A stretch of DNA of 64,000 nt from NCBI RefSeq assembly GCF_003867015.1, contig NZ_CP032548.1:3447705-3511704 (forward strand), in the 5' to 3' direction. The notes beneath the pieces are model-generated. The model saw only the letters and a list, made by a program, of their open reading frames with translations, was not told the origin of the DNA and did no database searches. The translations under genes were made by a program, and so were the position numbers. This stretch comes from Tenacibaculum singaporense. GTDB lineage: Bacteria > Bacteroidota > Bacteroidia > Flavobacteriales > Flavobacteriaceae. Below, piece after piece: positions 55,001-62,714 of the stretch (position 1 is its first letter; the number at the start of each line of letters is the position of its first letter).

Positions 55001-57970
55001 ACAGTTATCGGTACTTCCGTTATCAATTTGCTGTGGAGTAATACTTGCATTTCCATTAGCATCTAACTGAACCGTTAAGTTTTGTGTTTTTACCGTTGGC
55101 TTTACGTTTTCTTTTACAGTAATTGTTTTTAATGCTGATGCCGTATTTCCTGCACTGGAATTATTAACATCAAAAGCTACATTTTCAGGAACTTTTAATG
55201 TAATTGGCGTTCCTGCACACACATTAGTTGGTGTTACTTTAAATGTGTATTCATTTGCATTTACTGTCGTAAAATTACTTAATGTTGCTCCTGTTGCCTG
55301 AATATCATTTAAAGTAAAGCCTGTAACTCCACTTTGTGAGTTAAATTCTACTGTTGCAGAAAAATCTCCAGCAGTTGTGTTTCCTTGTGGAAGTCCTGTA
55401 ATATAAGGTGTAGGACGTGGAATTAAACTAAAATTAGCCGTTACATTAGTGTCTGCATTTAACACCACCGTAGCCGTTGCTCCGTTTGGAGCTGTAGCAG
55501 GACTTGGTGATATTACCCAATTATCAAACTGATAAGCCGAATTTGGTGTAGCTGTTAAAGTTACACTTGTTCCGTCTAAATACATTCCGTTTGCTAATGG
55601 TTGAGAGCTTACTATTACTGTACCATTAGTAGAAGTAATTGTTAAATCTCTATACACTGGTGCCGTTGCCCCGTATTCATAACATCCCATATCCACAATT
55701 GTATTATGAATTCTTGAATTTCCAAGTAAATCAATTGTAACTCCTGTTGGAATTTTAGAGTTATCTCCTGTGTTAAGAGCTGGTGAAAATTGAGATGATA
55801 TTGTAAAATCATTTATCATACTTGTAAAATAAGGGTCACTATTTTGAACATTTGTTGTTGCTGTAATACTACTATCAGAAAAATCTCCAATAGAATTAAA
55901 AACATTAAGTGAGGTTACAGGGTTTTGGTAAAAGTCTGTAACCGCTCTTGTAGTATTTCCTCCTGATGTTTCGTTAGCCCAAAAAATACAATTTGACACC
56001 TTGGCTCTCATAATTCCTGTTGCTCCAGTGTTTTGTGAAATTCCTACAACACCGTGTGTAGTCGCATTAAGGTTTTGACCTGTTCCTAAATCTTCATTAT
56101 TCGCAAAAGTATTGTTTACAATATCTAAATTACAATCTGTAGTATTTCCAACCATTCTAAACCAAGCAGCACTACCGCTTAATCCTTGAAGAGAAGAGGC
56201 TAAATCTCCTGTTATATTGTTGACAAATAAATTATTAACAAATACAATATCTACATTAGTATTATCTCTTATCATACTATATGCTCCTGCTCCCCAACGA
56301 GCCATATTGTTTTTAAATTGGCAATTTTCAACAGTTAATCTTCCTCGAGACGAAGCGTTTCTGTTGTTTAAATTCATCTCTGCAAAAAGACCCGCCGCTT
56401 CTTTTCTTGAAACATTATCTTCTATAATACAATTTTTTAAGGTAAATTTTGCTACGGTTTTTTCTTTTATAATTGCTCCACCGGGTTCTGTAGCATTTCT
56501 ATTAGTATGTGCATCACTAATGGTTAATCCGTCTAAAACTACATCGTTAGCCGTTGCTTCAATTTTTACGATATGATAACTGTTGTCATTTTTTCTTGTT
56601 GAGTTATTGTAATTATCAATATAAGTTGCTTGGTTAGTATCATTCCCTTGTAAATCTCCTGATAAAACAGTTGTGTTTTGCCCTAAAACACGTTGCCCTA
56701 TAAGGTTTTCTGTTCCTGCAAAACCTCCGTAAATTTTAATTCCTGTTTTTGTAATTCTAAAAGTAGCATCTCTGTTAGAAGCGTGGGGTTTATATATTCC
56801 GCCTGCTACCCAAATCTGCTCGTTGTCGTTGGTATATCTTATAGCATCTTGCAAATCGGTATAGGCATTTACCCAAGATGAACCGCTGTTATCTCCTGTT
56901 GCATTGGCTTTTACATAAATTCTCCCTCGTGTTCTAAATTGTTTTCTAAGCGACCAACCTGAAATACTTGAAGCACTACAATTTTTTCTGATATAAACAT
57001 CATAATTTTGCGAAGGGTCTAAACCTGAAAGTGTATGTGCTGTGGTAACTCCTTGTACAATTGTTGCTGATGAAAAAGGGTCAGACGATTTGTGATACGC
57101 AATATCGCAAAGACCATTACCGATTGTATTGGTAATTTCTGCGGAAGTATTGCTTATTGAACTTGTATTTATGGTAAAATCATTAAGGGTAGGTGAAAAA
57201 CAAAAACCTTGTAATAAACCTTGTATTTCAGCTACGGTTAACCATCTGTTATAAATATAGATATCATCAATAATATCATTATATTTATAGATGTTTGCTA
57301 CCGAATTATTTCTATTATTCCCAATAGCAAATTGTCCGCCTGTATTTAATCCTGTAACTGAACCTGTTGTAGAAAGATTTCTATCATCGTTATCAACCAT
57401 AACACCATCAATCCATAATCTTGCTTCTGAAAATTTATTCGATTGCCCTTGCTTTCTTCCTGTTCTAAACATAGCCACAACGTGATGCCAATTACCATCT
57501 GCAATAAAGCCACTTACAGCTGTTCTATACTCGGTTGTTCCTCCTATAACTCTTGATTGTGCTACTATTTTACCTCTTTGCAACATAATGGTAACTCCTG
57601 TTTCATAAGCGTTAGCGTAATTATGAGGTGTTGCTGTTGTGTTTTTACTATCATCTATAATAACCTTAAAATTAGTATCATTGGTAGTTGTTTTTACCCA
57701 AAACGCAAAAGTAGGATATCCAGTATTGATATCTGTCCCTACTAAATGACTTGTGTTTAATTGAATGGCATCATTTGCCCCTGAACTATTAAACCTATCG
57801 GCAATTACTACTGAAGTTGTTCCTACTGGGGTTAGGTTGTTTGTTCCACCTATATCGGTTGTATTACCGTCGGTAAAATTGTAGCCTACCAATAAACCAT
57901 TAGTCGGTACCGTTTGTGAAAAAGCTACTGTTACTACTAGCAATAAAAGCCAAAGTAATTTTTGTTTCAT
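52091..57970 (-). CDS. Giant type IX-secreted multidomain surface protein (1959 residues)
   Basis: Domains in order: signal peptide (1-18); LamG/concanavalin-like domain (about 25-250); fibronectin III-like segment (about 260-345); right-handed beta-helix (about 350-760) opened by a YVKANATGDNSGSSWVNAY-type motif; an InlB B-repeat-like unit (about 785-855); an Ig-like unit; eleven HYR-like repeats of about 81 residues (about 954-1850), each usually with two cysteines; an Asp-rich DEDNDGISDACD calcium-type motif; and a C-terminal gliding-type (CHU_C, type B) sorting domain with SPKGFSPNGDGQND near residue 1866. It would be exported and attached by the type IX system, possibly as adhesin. The PorP/SprF partner follows. 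Confidence 0.93.
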   Translation of the reverse strand: MKQKLLWLLLLVVTVAFSQTVPTNGLLVGYNFTDGNTTDIGGTNNLTPVGTTSVVIADRFNSSGANDAIQLNTSHLVGTDINTGYPTFAFWVKTTTNDTNFKVIIDDSKNTTATPHNYANAYETGVTIMLQRGKIVAQSRVIGGTTEYRTAVSGFIADGNWHHVVAMFRTGRKQGQSNKFSEARLWIDGVMVDNDDRNLSTTGSVTGLNTGGQFAIGNNRNNSVANIYKYNDIIDDIYIYNRWLTVAEIQGLLQGFCFSPTLNDFTINTSSISNTSAEITNTIGNGLCDIAYHKSSDPFSSATIVQGVTTAHTLSGLDPSQNYDVYIRKNCSASSISGWSLRKQFRTRGRIYVKANATGDNSGSSWVNAYTDLQDAIRYTNDNEQIWVAGGIYKPHASNRDATFRITKTGIKIYGGFAGTENLIGQRVLGQNTTVLSGDLQGNDTNQATYIDNYNNSTRKNDNSYHIVKIEATANDVVLDGLTISDAHTNRNATEPGGAIIKEKTVAKFTLKNCIIEDNVSRKEAAGLFAEMNLNNRNASSRGRLTVENCQFKNNMARWGAGAYSMIRDNTNVDIVFVNNLFVNNITGDLASSLQGLSGSAAWFRMVGNTTDCNLDIVNNTFANNEDLGTGQNLNATTHGVVGISQNTGATGIMRAKVSNCIFWANETSGGNTTRAVTDFYQNPVTSLNVFNSIGDFSDSSITATTNVQNSDPYFTSMINDFTISSQFSPALNTGDNSKIPTGVTIDLLGNSRIHNTIVDMGCYEYGATAPVYRDLTITSTNGTVIVSSQPLANGMYLDGTSVTLTATPNSAYQFDNWVISPSPATAPNGATATVVLNADTNVTANFSLIPRPTPYITGLPQGNTTAGDFSATVEFNSQSGVTGFTLNDIQATGATLSNFTTVNANEYTFKVTPTNVCAGTPITLKVPENVAFDVNNSSAGNTASALKTITVKENVKPTVKTQNLTVQLDANGNASITPQQIDNGSTDNCSIASMSLDKTTFDCNDTATPNTVTLTVEDTAGNTNTATATVIVQDNIAPVVATKNVTINLDANNQATITASDVLDTATDNCTSSANLTTVLSKTTFDCSNLGTNTINVQVRDAIGNTTNESAVVTVNANPNATLQAVAKNITVYLATDGSATITPQDVDNGSGSGCNSNPTLSLDITSFTCANIGTNNVVLTVQDGANSATATAVVTVEDNINPLANTQDFTVQLDANGNATIQASQINNGSTDNCSIASMSLNVASFTCADLGANTVELTVVDASGNSAKKNAIVTVEDKTAPAVTTKNATVTLDANNQATITQADVLDTATDNCTASASLTVALSKTIFTCSDLGANTINVEVTDASGNKTTKTAVVTVNPNPNNTFKAVAKNITIQLDANGSATITPQDVDNGSGSGCNSNPTLSLDITSFNCSNVGTNNVVLTATDGTNTATVSAVVTVEDNTLPTVTTQNLTVQLDARGNATITPQQIDNGSTDNCSIASMSLDKTTFDCSNIGTNQVVLTVVDANNNTSTASATVTVEDTIVPTVVTQDISVQLGVNNQVSITPAQINNGSSDNCTSATDLAYSLDVTTFSCSEVGNNTVTLMVTDASGNSATATAEVTVTANPSAPLAAVTQNITVQLDASGSVTIQPSDVDNGSGSGCNSNPTLSLDKTTFDCSNIGTNTVTLTATDGGASETAIAIVTVEDTMVPTVNTKDVTVTLSNGQGSITASDVNNNSTDNCSIASTGLDKTTFDCSNLGANTVTLTVTDDQGNTSTGTATVTVVETDVPTVVTRDITVALDANGEATITAQQVDNGSSDACSGVASMSLDTTTFQCPDLSTPTTVTLTVIDNSGNTATGTARVTFTAPDEDNDGISDACDTRQVVSPKGFSPNGDGQNDTWVIENIEKFPNSNIQVFNRWGERVYESKGYQNNWNATSNQRGGSSTKLPVGAYYYIINLNDSDYAPVQGWLYINY
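52420..55113 (-). repeat. Eleven tandem HYR-like coding repeats with three-unit super-repeat
   Basis: Units of roughly 240-255 bases recur in order A-B-C three times, then two further units. A units carry NNGSTDNCSIASMSL or NGSTDNC, B units TATDNCT or SSDNCT, C units DVDNGSGSGCNSNPTLSLD. The C copies are nearly identical, which indicates recent amplification. Confidence 0.85.
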
Positions 57971-58370
57971 AATTCATATATTTTAATTTATAAAACAAAA
58001 AAATGTTTAATCTTTCAGATGCTACAAATGATTTTATGAATGTCAAATCGGTTTTGTAGATGGAGTTATCAGTTAAATTTTAACTAGTGATGTAACCTAA
58101 TTAAATCTCGGTTAAACTAGTAAAATCTAAAATATCTGATACCATTTATATTTTATCTTGTAATTTTTATCGAAAATAGAAGGAGTATCTGTAATAGTTC
58201 TGAATTATCTTCGTAAGATTTAAATTTGTAATAGCCTACGTGGGGACTTCTTTTTCGTTATTTTAAAGAACCATTCGCTGTCTTTTATTTTAATAGATAT
58301 ATTTATTCTTGCTTTGATTAATAATTACTTTTTACTTAAATTTTTTGCATTATGGAATAAATAATATACA
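57971..58370. other. AT-rich gap upstream of the giant surface protein gene
   Basis: No gene is visible. A plus-strand TAAATTTG (58221-58228) matches the -7 consensus but has no -33 partner and no obvious transcript. The region ends at the tRNA remnant. Confidence 0.5.
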
Positions 58371-58414
58371 AAAAAAGGCTTTCAATTAAATTGAAAGCCT
58401 TTGCTTAGTAGCGG
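58371..58414 (-). repeat. Remnant of a second tRNA-fMet 3' end with its terminator (candidate attachment site)
   Basis: The block matches 50753-50796 at 42 of 44 positions: hairpin, spacer GCAAAGG-type and the acceptor end CCGCTA. The two differences (58379 T to C, 58397 A to G) form one base pair of the hairpin, so the change is compensatory. Beyond 58414 the sequence diverges, and the tRNA body is missing. This is what remains on the chromosomal side when an element enters a tRNA 3' end. Confidence 0.7.
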
Positions 58415-58419
58415 AAACA

Positions 58420-58542
58420 AAACTTATCTCGAACCAAGTTTACTTAGGTTTTAAGAAACTCTACGAACTTAAACCTGTATTAGAAGAAGCAGGATTATAC
58501 CCTATTCATAACCTCAACAACACAAATACTGCGAGGTTATGA
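58420..58542 (+). pseudogene. Truncated coding fragment at the element border
   Basis: An open frame with no start runs from the tRNA remnant and reads ISNQVYLGFKKLYELKPVLE then ends in TARL-stop. The stop overlaps the next gene as ATGA, a sign of a real coupled gene whose front part was lost. I do not recognise the family. Confidence 0.5.
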
Positions 58543-59375
58543 ATACTAAATTCTATACTACTTTACCTGTTGGTATTTGTATCTATGCTTTGAGAAACCG
58601 AAAGGTAAATCAAGTTAAGTTATACATCTACCTAAAAAGTATATCAAGCGGTCATATCAAATATGACAGCACGGTATATGATTATAGCAAAGAATGGGCA
58701 AAAGACCTCAACTGCCACCCTAAAACAATTAAGAGTAGAATAGACTGGCTAATAAAAAAGAACTGGATTACAATTAACAGTAAATCCAAATCCATACGCA
58801 TAGTAAGTTACAAACAAATTTGTGCTAAAAACAATATTGACACAAAACGTGCTGCCATATTTGAACCAAACCATTACAATAATTTCAAAGCATTTTGTAT
58901 AGGTGTAGCGATGATGCATTTTAGGAATAGAAAAAAGTGGAAAGATAGACGGTCGGTGTCCAATAAGACCAATTCCGACACCAGTAAGAATCGTAATGCT
59001 TCTCCTAAAGGGTTCTACCCAATGCCTAACCTATACCTTGCAAAATGTTTAGGAGTTAGTAAAACAACTGCTTACAAATTTAAAATGGAAGCCATAAAGT
59101 ACGGTTACATTATTCGTAAGAAACAAAAAAGTTTCATCTATACTGGAGATAACAAACTACGGAAAGATGCTATGGAGGTGTATGCTTTTAGTTTGTGTTT
59201 AGATGATATGGAAGACAAGGCACGTAGATTAAGAAAAGGTAAAAAGTACCTTAAAATAATTGAGTCCGATTTGGTAAAAACAGACTCAATTATTTTAAAG
59301 ACAAAACGTCTTATCTATGATGAAAAATTCTCAAGAATAATGCGTAATAAGGCGGCTAAAGTAGTTAGTAAATAG
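58539..59375 (+). CDS. Double winged-helix DNA-binding protein of mobile-element type
   Basis: This 278-residue basic protein has two helix-turn-helix regions. The first is near residues 45-90 (AKDLNCHPKTIKSRIDWLIK followed by a wing). The second is near residues 165-205 (YLAKCLGVSKTTAYKFKMEA, then a wing). The linker is basic and polar. Such an arrangement is found in replication initiators and regulators of phages and plasmids, but I cannot name a family. Its start overlaps a truncated upstream gene. Confidence 0.6.
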   Translation: MNTKFYTTLPVGICIYALRNRKVNQVKLYIYLKSISSGHIKYDSTVYDYSKEWAKDLNCHPKTIKSRIDWLIKKNWITINSKSKSIRIVSYKQICAKNNIDTKRAAIFEPNHYNNFKAFCIGVAMMHFRNRKKWKDRRSVSNKTNSDTSKNRNASPKGFYPMPNLYLAKCLGVSKTTAYKFKMEAIKYGYIIRKKQKSFIYTGDNKLRKDAMEVYAFSLCLDDMEDKARRLRKGKKYLKIIESDLVKTDSIILKTKRLIYDEKFSRIMRNKAAKVVSK

Positions 59376-59478
59376 TTTGTTTTTTTAGTATGGAAAAAAA
59401 GTTAACGGATTATAAGAGTCAAGAGAGAAAACCCCAAAGAACAGTTCCACAACTGCCTAAATTTTTGTATTTTTAGTA

Positions 59479-60246
59479 ATGATAGAGATTACAGATATAA
59501 TTACATCAAACTTCACTAAAGTAGAAGAACTATTAAGTAAAAACTATGTATGCTTTTCAATTGAAGGTAAAGTCTATGAAGATGTAGCAGGTAGAGAACA
59601 GATAGAGAGAATTAGTAATTTAAACACATTCAGATTTTACTATCATCTACGCTCAAAAGACTATTACGCTTGTTACTACCTCTACAATGCAATCCTGCAA
59701 AAGAAAGGTATTGAAACACTACTGAAAGAAATTAAACAGGTACTTGAGAAACACAACAAAACCAAAATTGCTCTATGTGATAACAGCAAGAATGATGAAT
59801 TTGGATTTAGGCACATTCTCAGACATTTTCTACTTGAAAACAGTGTGCAAGCATCCGATACAGAGAACATTGATTTAAGCACTCAAAAACATTACTGGGA
59901 GCAAGACATCTACAAACAAGCAGGTCATTTTAATCTCACAGATAAGTTTGTAGGAAACGCACTTGAAAAACGTGATTGGATATTTGCCAAAACAATGCCT
60001 AAAAACCCACATTTTTACTCAATTCGAGTAGAAAATGAGGATTTTGAACACTTTTTGCACCTTATTGCACACATTCGCTACTATGGTAAGCCAGAAATTT
60101 ATGAGGGCGTTTTATATCGTGTATTCTACTACAACGCCTATAAATACTGGACTATGCCACAAGACCTAACTAACGAGAGTTGTGATTTAATCAATCGAAA
60201 ACCACTAAAAACCGAACAGAACGAACAAAATCAGCGTTTTCTATGA
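59479..60246 (+). CDS. Protein of unknown function, phage/plasmid-like C-terminal domain
   Basis: This 255-residue soluble protein is not one I can name. The N-terminal half includes KTKIALCDNSKNDEFGFRHI, slightly like DUF488 proteins. The C-terminal half has NPHFYSIRVENEDFEHF followed by KYWTMP. From memory this resembles the PHxYTxR...YWTMG pattern of small proteins on phages and plasmids. Its last 4 bases overlap the next gene (ATGA), so the two are coupled. Confidence 0.55.
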   Translation: MIEITDIITSNFTKVEELLSKNYVCFSIEGKVYEDVAGREQIERISNLNTFRFYYHLRSKDYYACYYLYNAILQKKGIETLLKEIKQVLEKHNKTKIALCDNSKNDEFGFRHILRHFLLENSVQASDTENIDLSTQKHYWEQDIYKQAGHFNLTDKFVGNALEKRDWIFAKTMPKNPHFYSIRVENEDFEHFLHLIAHIRYYGKPEIYEGVLYRVFYYNAYKYWTMPQDLTNESCDLINRKPLKTEQNEQNQRFL

Positions 60247-60644
60247 GAAATCAAGGTAAAAAATTAAGTACAGCACAACGAAAGGAGGCTATGATTGAAG
60301 CGATGAGACACACGCTTCACAATGTATCTGCTGCAACACGTTATGTTGGTGTTAGCAGAACTCAACATTACGAATGGTTAAAAACTGACCCTGAATACAA
60401 AGCCAGTATAGAAGAAGTTTTAGATATACAATTAGACTTTGCTTTTGCTGCTTTAATGAAACTTATTGGAGAGGGTAAGTTTCCTGCTATTAAATATTTT
60501 CTTGAAACAAAAGGAAAGCACAGAGGTTGGGGTGCTTCAAAGGCAATCAGAAATTATAATTATCAATCTACACCTCAACTTGAATGTGAGTTTGAACAAA
60601 TGACTGATGAGGAGTTAGACCTGTACATAAAAGATAACGAATAG
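60243..60644 (+). CDS. Terminase-small-subunit-like HTH protein (phBC6A51 type)
   Basis: This 133-residue protein has an N-terminal helix-turn-helix (VSAATRYVGVSRTQHYEWLKTD, about 29-50, here quoted in two parts as VSAATRYVG and VSRTQHYEWLK). A helical middle and an acidic C-terminal tail (TDEELDLYIKDNE) follow. This is the layout of phBC6A51-like proteins, which are related to phage terminase small subunits. It is coupled to the upstream gene. No large terminase is in the window. Confidence 0.65.
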   Translation: MRNQGKKLSTAQRKEAMIEAMRHTLHNVSAATRYVGVSRTQHYEWLKTDPEYKASIEEVLDIQLDFAFAALMKLIGEGKFPAIKYFLETKGKHRGWGASKAIRNYNYQSTPQLECEFEQMTDEELDLYIKDNE

Positions 60645-60687
60645 AGGCGTTACGTCTCTTAAACGGACGTTCAAGTTACAATACATT

Positions 60688-61383
60688 ATGAAAAATTACA
60701 TAGCATATTACCGAGTATCCTCAAAACATCAAGGCAATAGCGGTCTTGGTCTCAACGCTCAAAAATCTACTGTAAAGAGTTATCTCTCGTCAGATGCCGA
60801 ATTAATTGCAGAGTATGAAGAAGTTGAAACAGGACGTTCTAATACTCGTCAGCAACTGCAATTAGCCATAGAACATTGTCAGCGTTCAAATAGTATTTTG
60901 ATAATTGCAAAACTTGACCGATTAAGTCGTAATGTAGCGTTCATATCCAAACTAATGGAAACCAATATTGAGTTTGTGGCGTGTGATATGCCACAGGCTA
61001 CACAATTCACATTGCACATTTTTGCTGCACTTGCAGAACAGGAAGCCAAGTTTATAAGTGAGCGTACCATTTCAGCCTTAACAGAATTAAAACGTAAAGG
61101 TGTGAAACTGGGCAATCCTCAAAACCTAACCAATGAAGCAAGACAGAAAGGAACGCAGACATTAATCGAAAATGCTTTAAGCAACGAAAATAACAAACGA
61201 GCAACATTTGCCATTGTAAAGATGCGTGAGAGCGAGAATTTAAGTTATAGGAAGATTGCAAAGCAACTTAACGACAACGGTTATAAAACAAGTAAAAACT
61301 GTGAGTTTACAGCATCACAAGTTTTAATCTTATATGATAGATATTTAAACCATAGCCAATGCCGTGAAGAAATTTTGCATTGA
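60688..61383 (+). CDS. Serine recombinase (resolvase/invertase family)
   Basis: This 231-residue enzyme has the N-terminal catalytic motif YYRVSSKHQ, with nucleophile S11 and R9, a LIIAKLDRLSRN segment (71-82, catalytic arginines R78 and R81) and the FAALAEQEAKFISERT helix. A C-terminal region, YRKIAKQLNDNGY, resembles a recombinase-type helix-turn-helix. It cuts and rejoins DNA at specific sites. It is too short for a large serine integrase and is best viewed as a resolvase/invertase of the element. Confidence 0.88.
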   Translation: MKNYIAYYRVSSKHQGNSGLGLNAQKSTVKSYLSSDAELIAEYEEVETGRSNTRQQLQLAIEHCQRSNSILIIAKLDRLSRNVAFISKLMETNIEFVACDMPQATQFTLHIFAALAEQEAKFISERTISALTELKRKGVKLGNPQNLTNEARQKGTQTLIENALSNENNKRATFAIVKMRESENLSYRKIAKQLNDNGYKTSKNCEFTASQVLILYDRYLNHSQCREEILH

Positions 61384-61503
61384 AACAACCATAAAAAAGT
61401 GTAATTTTACATCGAAACAAAATTTATTAATGAATATAAGAGATATTTAAACAGAAGTATAAAAATATAGATTAGCGTTAATCTAATTTTCTTGTTACTG
61501 AAA

Positions 61504-61628
61504 ACCGCCAAATTTCAATATGCACACAAGAGAATAGGTCTAATGCTCACGTTACGGCGTGGGCTGTTCCTATTTGTGTGCAGGGTGCTTGGCGGTACCT
61601 CAGTAGCGATAGGTTACAGTACCCACGC
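61504..61628. repeat. Nested inverted-repeat structure behind the recombinase gene
   Basis: Outer arms ACCGCCAA (61504-61511) / TTGGCGGT (61589-61596); middle arms TGCACACA+AATAGG (61521-61538) / CCTATT+TGTGTGCA (61569-61582), perfect but for a 4-base bulge; inner arms GCTCACG / CGTGGGC (61545-61564). GCGTGGGCTGT (61557-61567) can instead pair with ACAG-CCCACGC (61616-61628). The 61384-61693 gap has no convincing gene. Confidence 0.8.
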
Positions 61629-61693
61629 TTTTTCATTTAAAAATTTTACTAATCGTTTCTTGGGACTGGAGACACTTAATTTTATTCAGTTCT

Positions 61694-62365
61694 ATGAAAA
61701 TAGTTAAAATCGTAATCGCAGTTATACTTATTATGTCTGCCTTGGGTGGGTTTATTACAGGAGAAGCCCTACCCTCAGTTTTTATGTTAGTTTTAGGAAT
61801 TTTGCTTATTCCCAATGTAAAAGAAATTATCACAAAAAACTTAAAGTTTTGGAATAACAAGGCTATTCGCTATGGCTCTTACATAGGCTTATTTATTCTT
61901 GCTTCATTGTTTATTGACTCAGACAAATATGCTAATCAACAACAATCCCAAGAACAATCTCAACAAGTAGAAGCAAAACAAGAAGAACCTGCAAAAGAAA
62001 TTATTCCTCCTAAAAAACAAGTGAAATTTTCTACCGATTATGATAAATCCGAACTATACGGAGATTGGGAACTTACACAAACGTTTGAAGAAGCAACCCC
62101 TAATGAAGTAACTAAAATAGAAGACAATTCAGAGGATGTAAAAATTCTACACCTTACTAAAAGCAAATACCAAACTTCATATCCTTACGGAGCAGGAGAA
62201 AATCCAACTTTTAACTATACCTTCAATAATGGTTACTTATCAGTTGTAACAGGCAAAATGAAAATGGAAATTTACGGATATACAGTTCTACTCAGCGAAG
62301 ATAAACAACTAATCTACGTTAAAGAAAAGTCTGGCTTGGTTCAAGTTTTCAAACGTAAAAATTAA
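61694..62365 (+). CDS. Membrane protein with C-terminal beta domain, unknown function
   Basis: This 223-residue protein has two or three transmembrane segments in residues 1-78 (IVIAVILIMSALGGFI; VFMLVLGILLI; YIGLFILASLF). A Gln/Glu-rich linker (about 85-115) and a small soluble domain of predicted strands (LYGDWELTQTFEEA ... GYTVLLSEDKQLIYV), like small lipocalin-type or DUF domains, follow. It is 7 bases before the zinc-ribbon gene and probably in one operon with it and yidD. Confidence 0.55.
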   Translation: MKIVKIVIAVILIMSALGGFITGEALPSVFMLVLGILLIPNVKEIITKNLKFWNNKAIRYGSYIGLFILASLFIDSDKYANQQQSQEQSQQVEAKQEEPAKEIIPPKKQVKFSTDYDKSELYGDWELTQTFEEATPNEVTKIEDNSEDVKILHLTKSKYQTSYPYGAGENPTFNYTFNNGYLSVVTGKMKMEIYGYTVLLSEDKQLIYVKEKSGLVQVFKRKN

Positions 62366-62372
62366 ATCTATT

Positions 62373-62714
62373 ATGAGTGAAAAAATAATGCAAGAATATA
62401 AGATAACTTGTCAAGGTTGCAATACAGTTAGGTTTGTACCCTATTTTGAATTTAAACAAAAAACAAGCAAAGAAAAATCTAAAGGATTTATGGCTGATAT
62501 TCTAACCAATATTGGAATATCTGCTGCTTGCCTACCTTTGGGGTGTTGCACAAGTATCGCTTCAATGGATGGCGTGGCTGCAAGAAACAGAACGCCCGAA
62601 GAACAACAAGAAAAATACTTTGAATTACAAAAGGTAGATGTATGCAAAAAGTGTGGCTCATTGGCTAAAAAAGTTGAGGTTATAACACACAATATTGACG
62701 AGATAGATGGCTAA
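62373..62714 (+). CDS. Small zinc-ribbon protein with hydrophobic centre
   Basis: This 113-residue protein has two CxxC knuckles, C13/C16 (TCQGCNT) and C91/C94 (VCKKCGS). They flank a hydrophobic Gly/Ala/Cys-rich stretch (ISAACLPLGCCTSIASM, about 49-65) that could be membrane-inserted. Function is unknown. Its end overlaps yidD by 8 bases. Confidence 0.55.
   Translation: MSEKIMQEYKITCQGCNTVRFVPYFEFKQKTSKEKSKGFMADILTNIGISAACLPLGCCTSIASMDGVAARNRTPEEQQEKYFELQKVDVCKKCGSLAKKVEVITHNIDEIDG

Noticed and set aside
52420..55113. Periodic repeats that could be taken for a CRISPR or tandem DNA array
   Set aside because: The period is about 245 bases, fully in frame, and encodes HYR-like protein units. 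There are no short identical repeats with unique spacers.
58221..58228. Plus-strand promoter in the gap upstream of the giant surface protein
   Set aside because: Only the -7 motif matches, with no -33 element and no structured or coding transcript downstream; such matches are expected by chance in AT-rich DNA.
61504..61628. Integron attC site
   Set aside because: The arms do not show the GTTRRRY/RYYYAAC core pair, and no integron integrase is present in the window.
61492..61707. Open frame of 71 codons in the gap after the serine recombinase
   Set aside because: It runs through the nested hairpin arms, has no plausible leader and overlaps the better supported membrane protein start. The inverted repeats explain the sequence.
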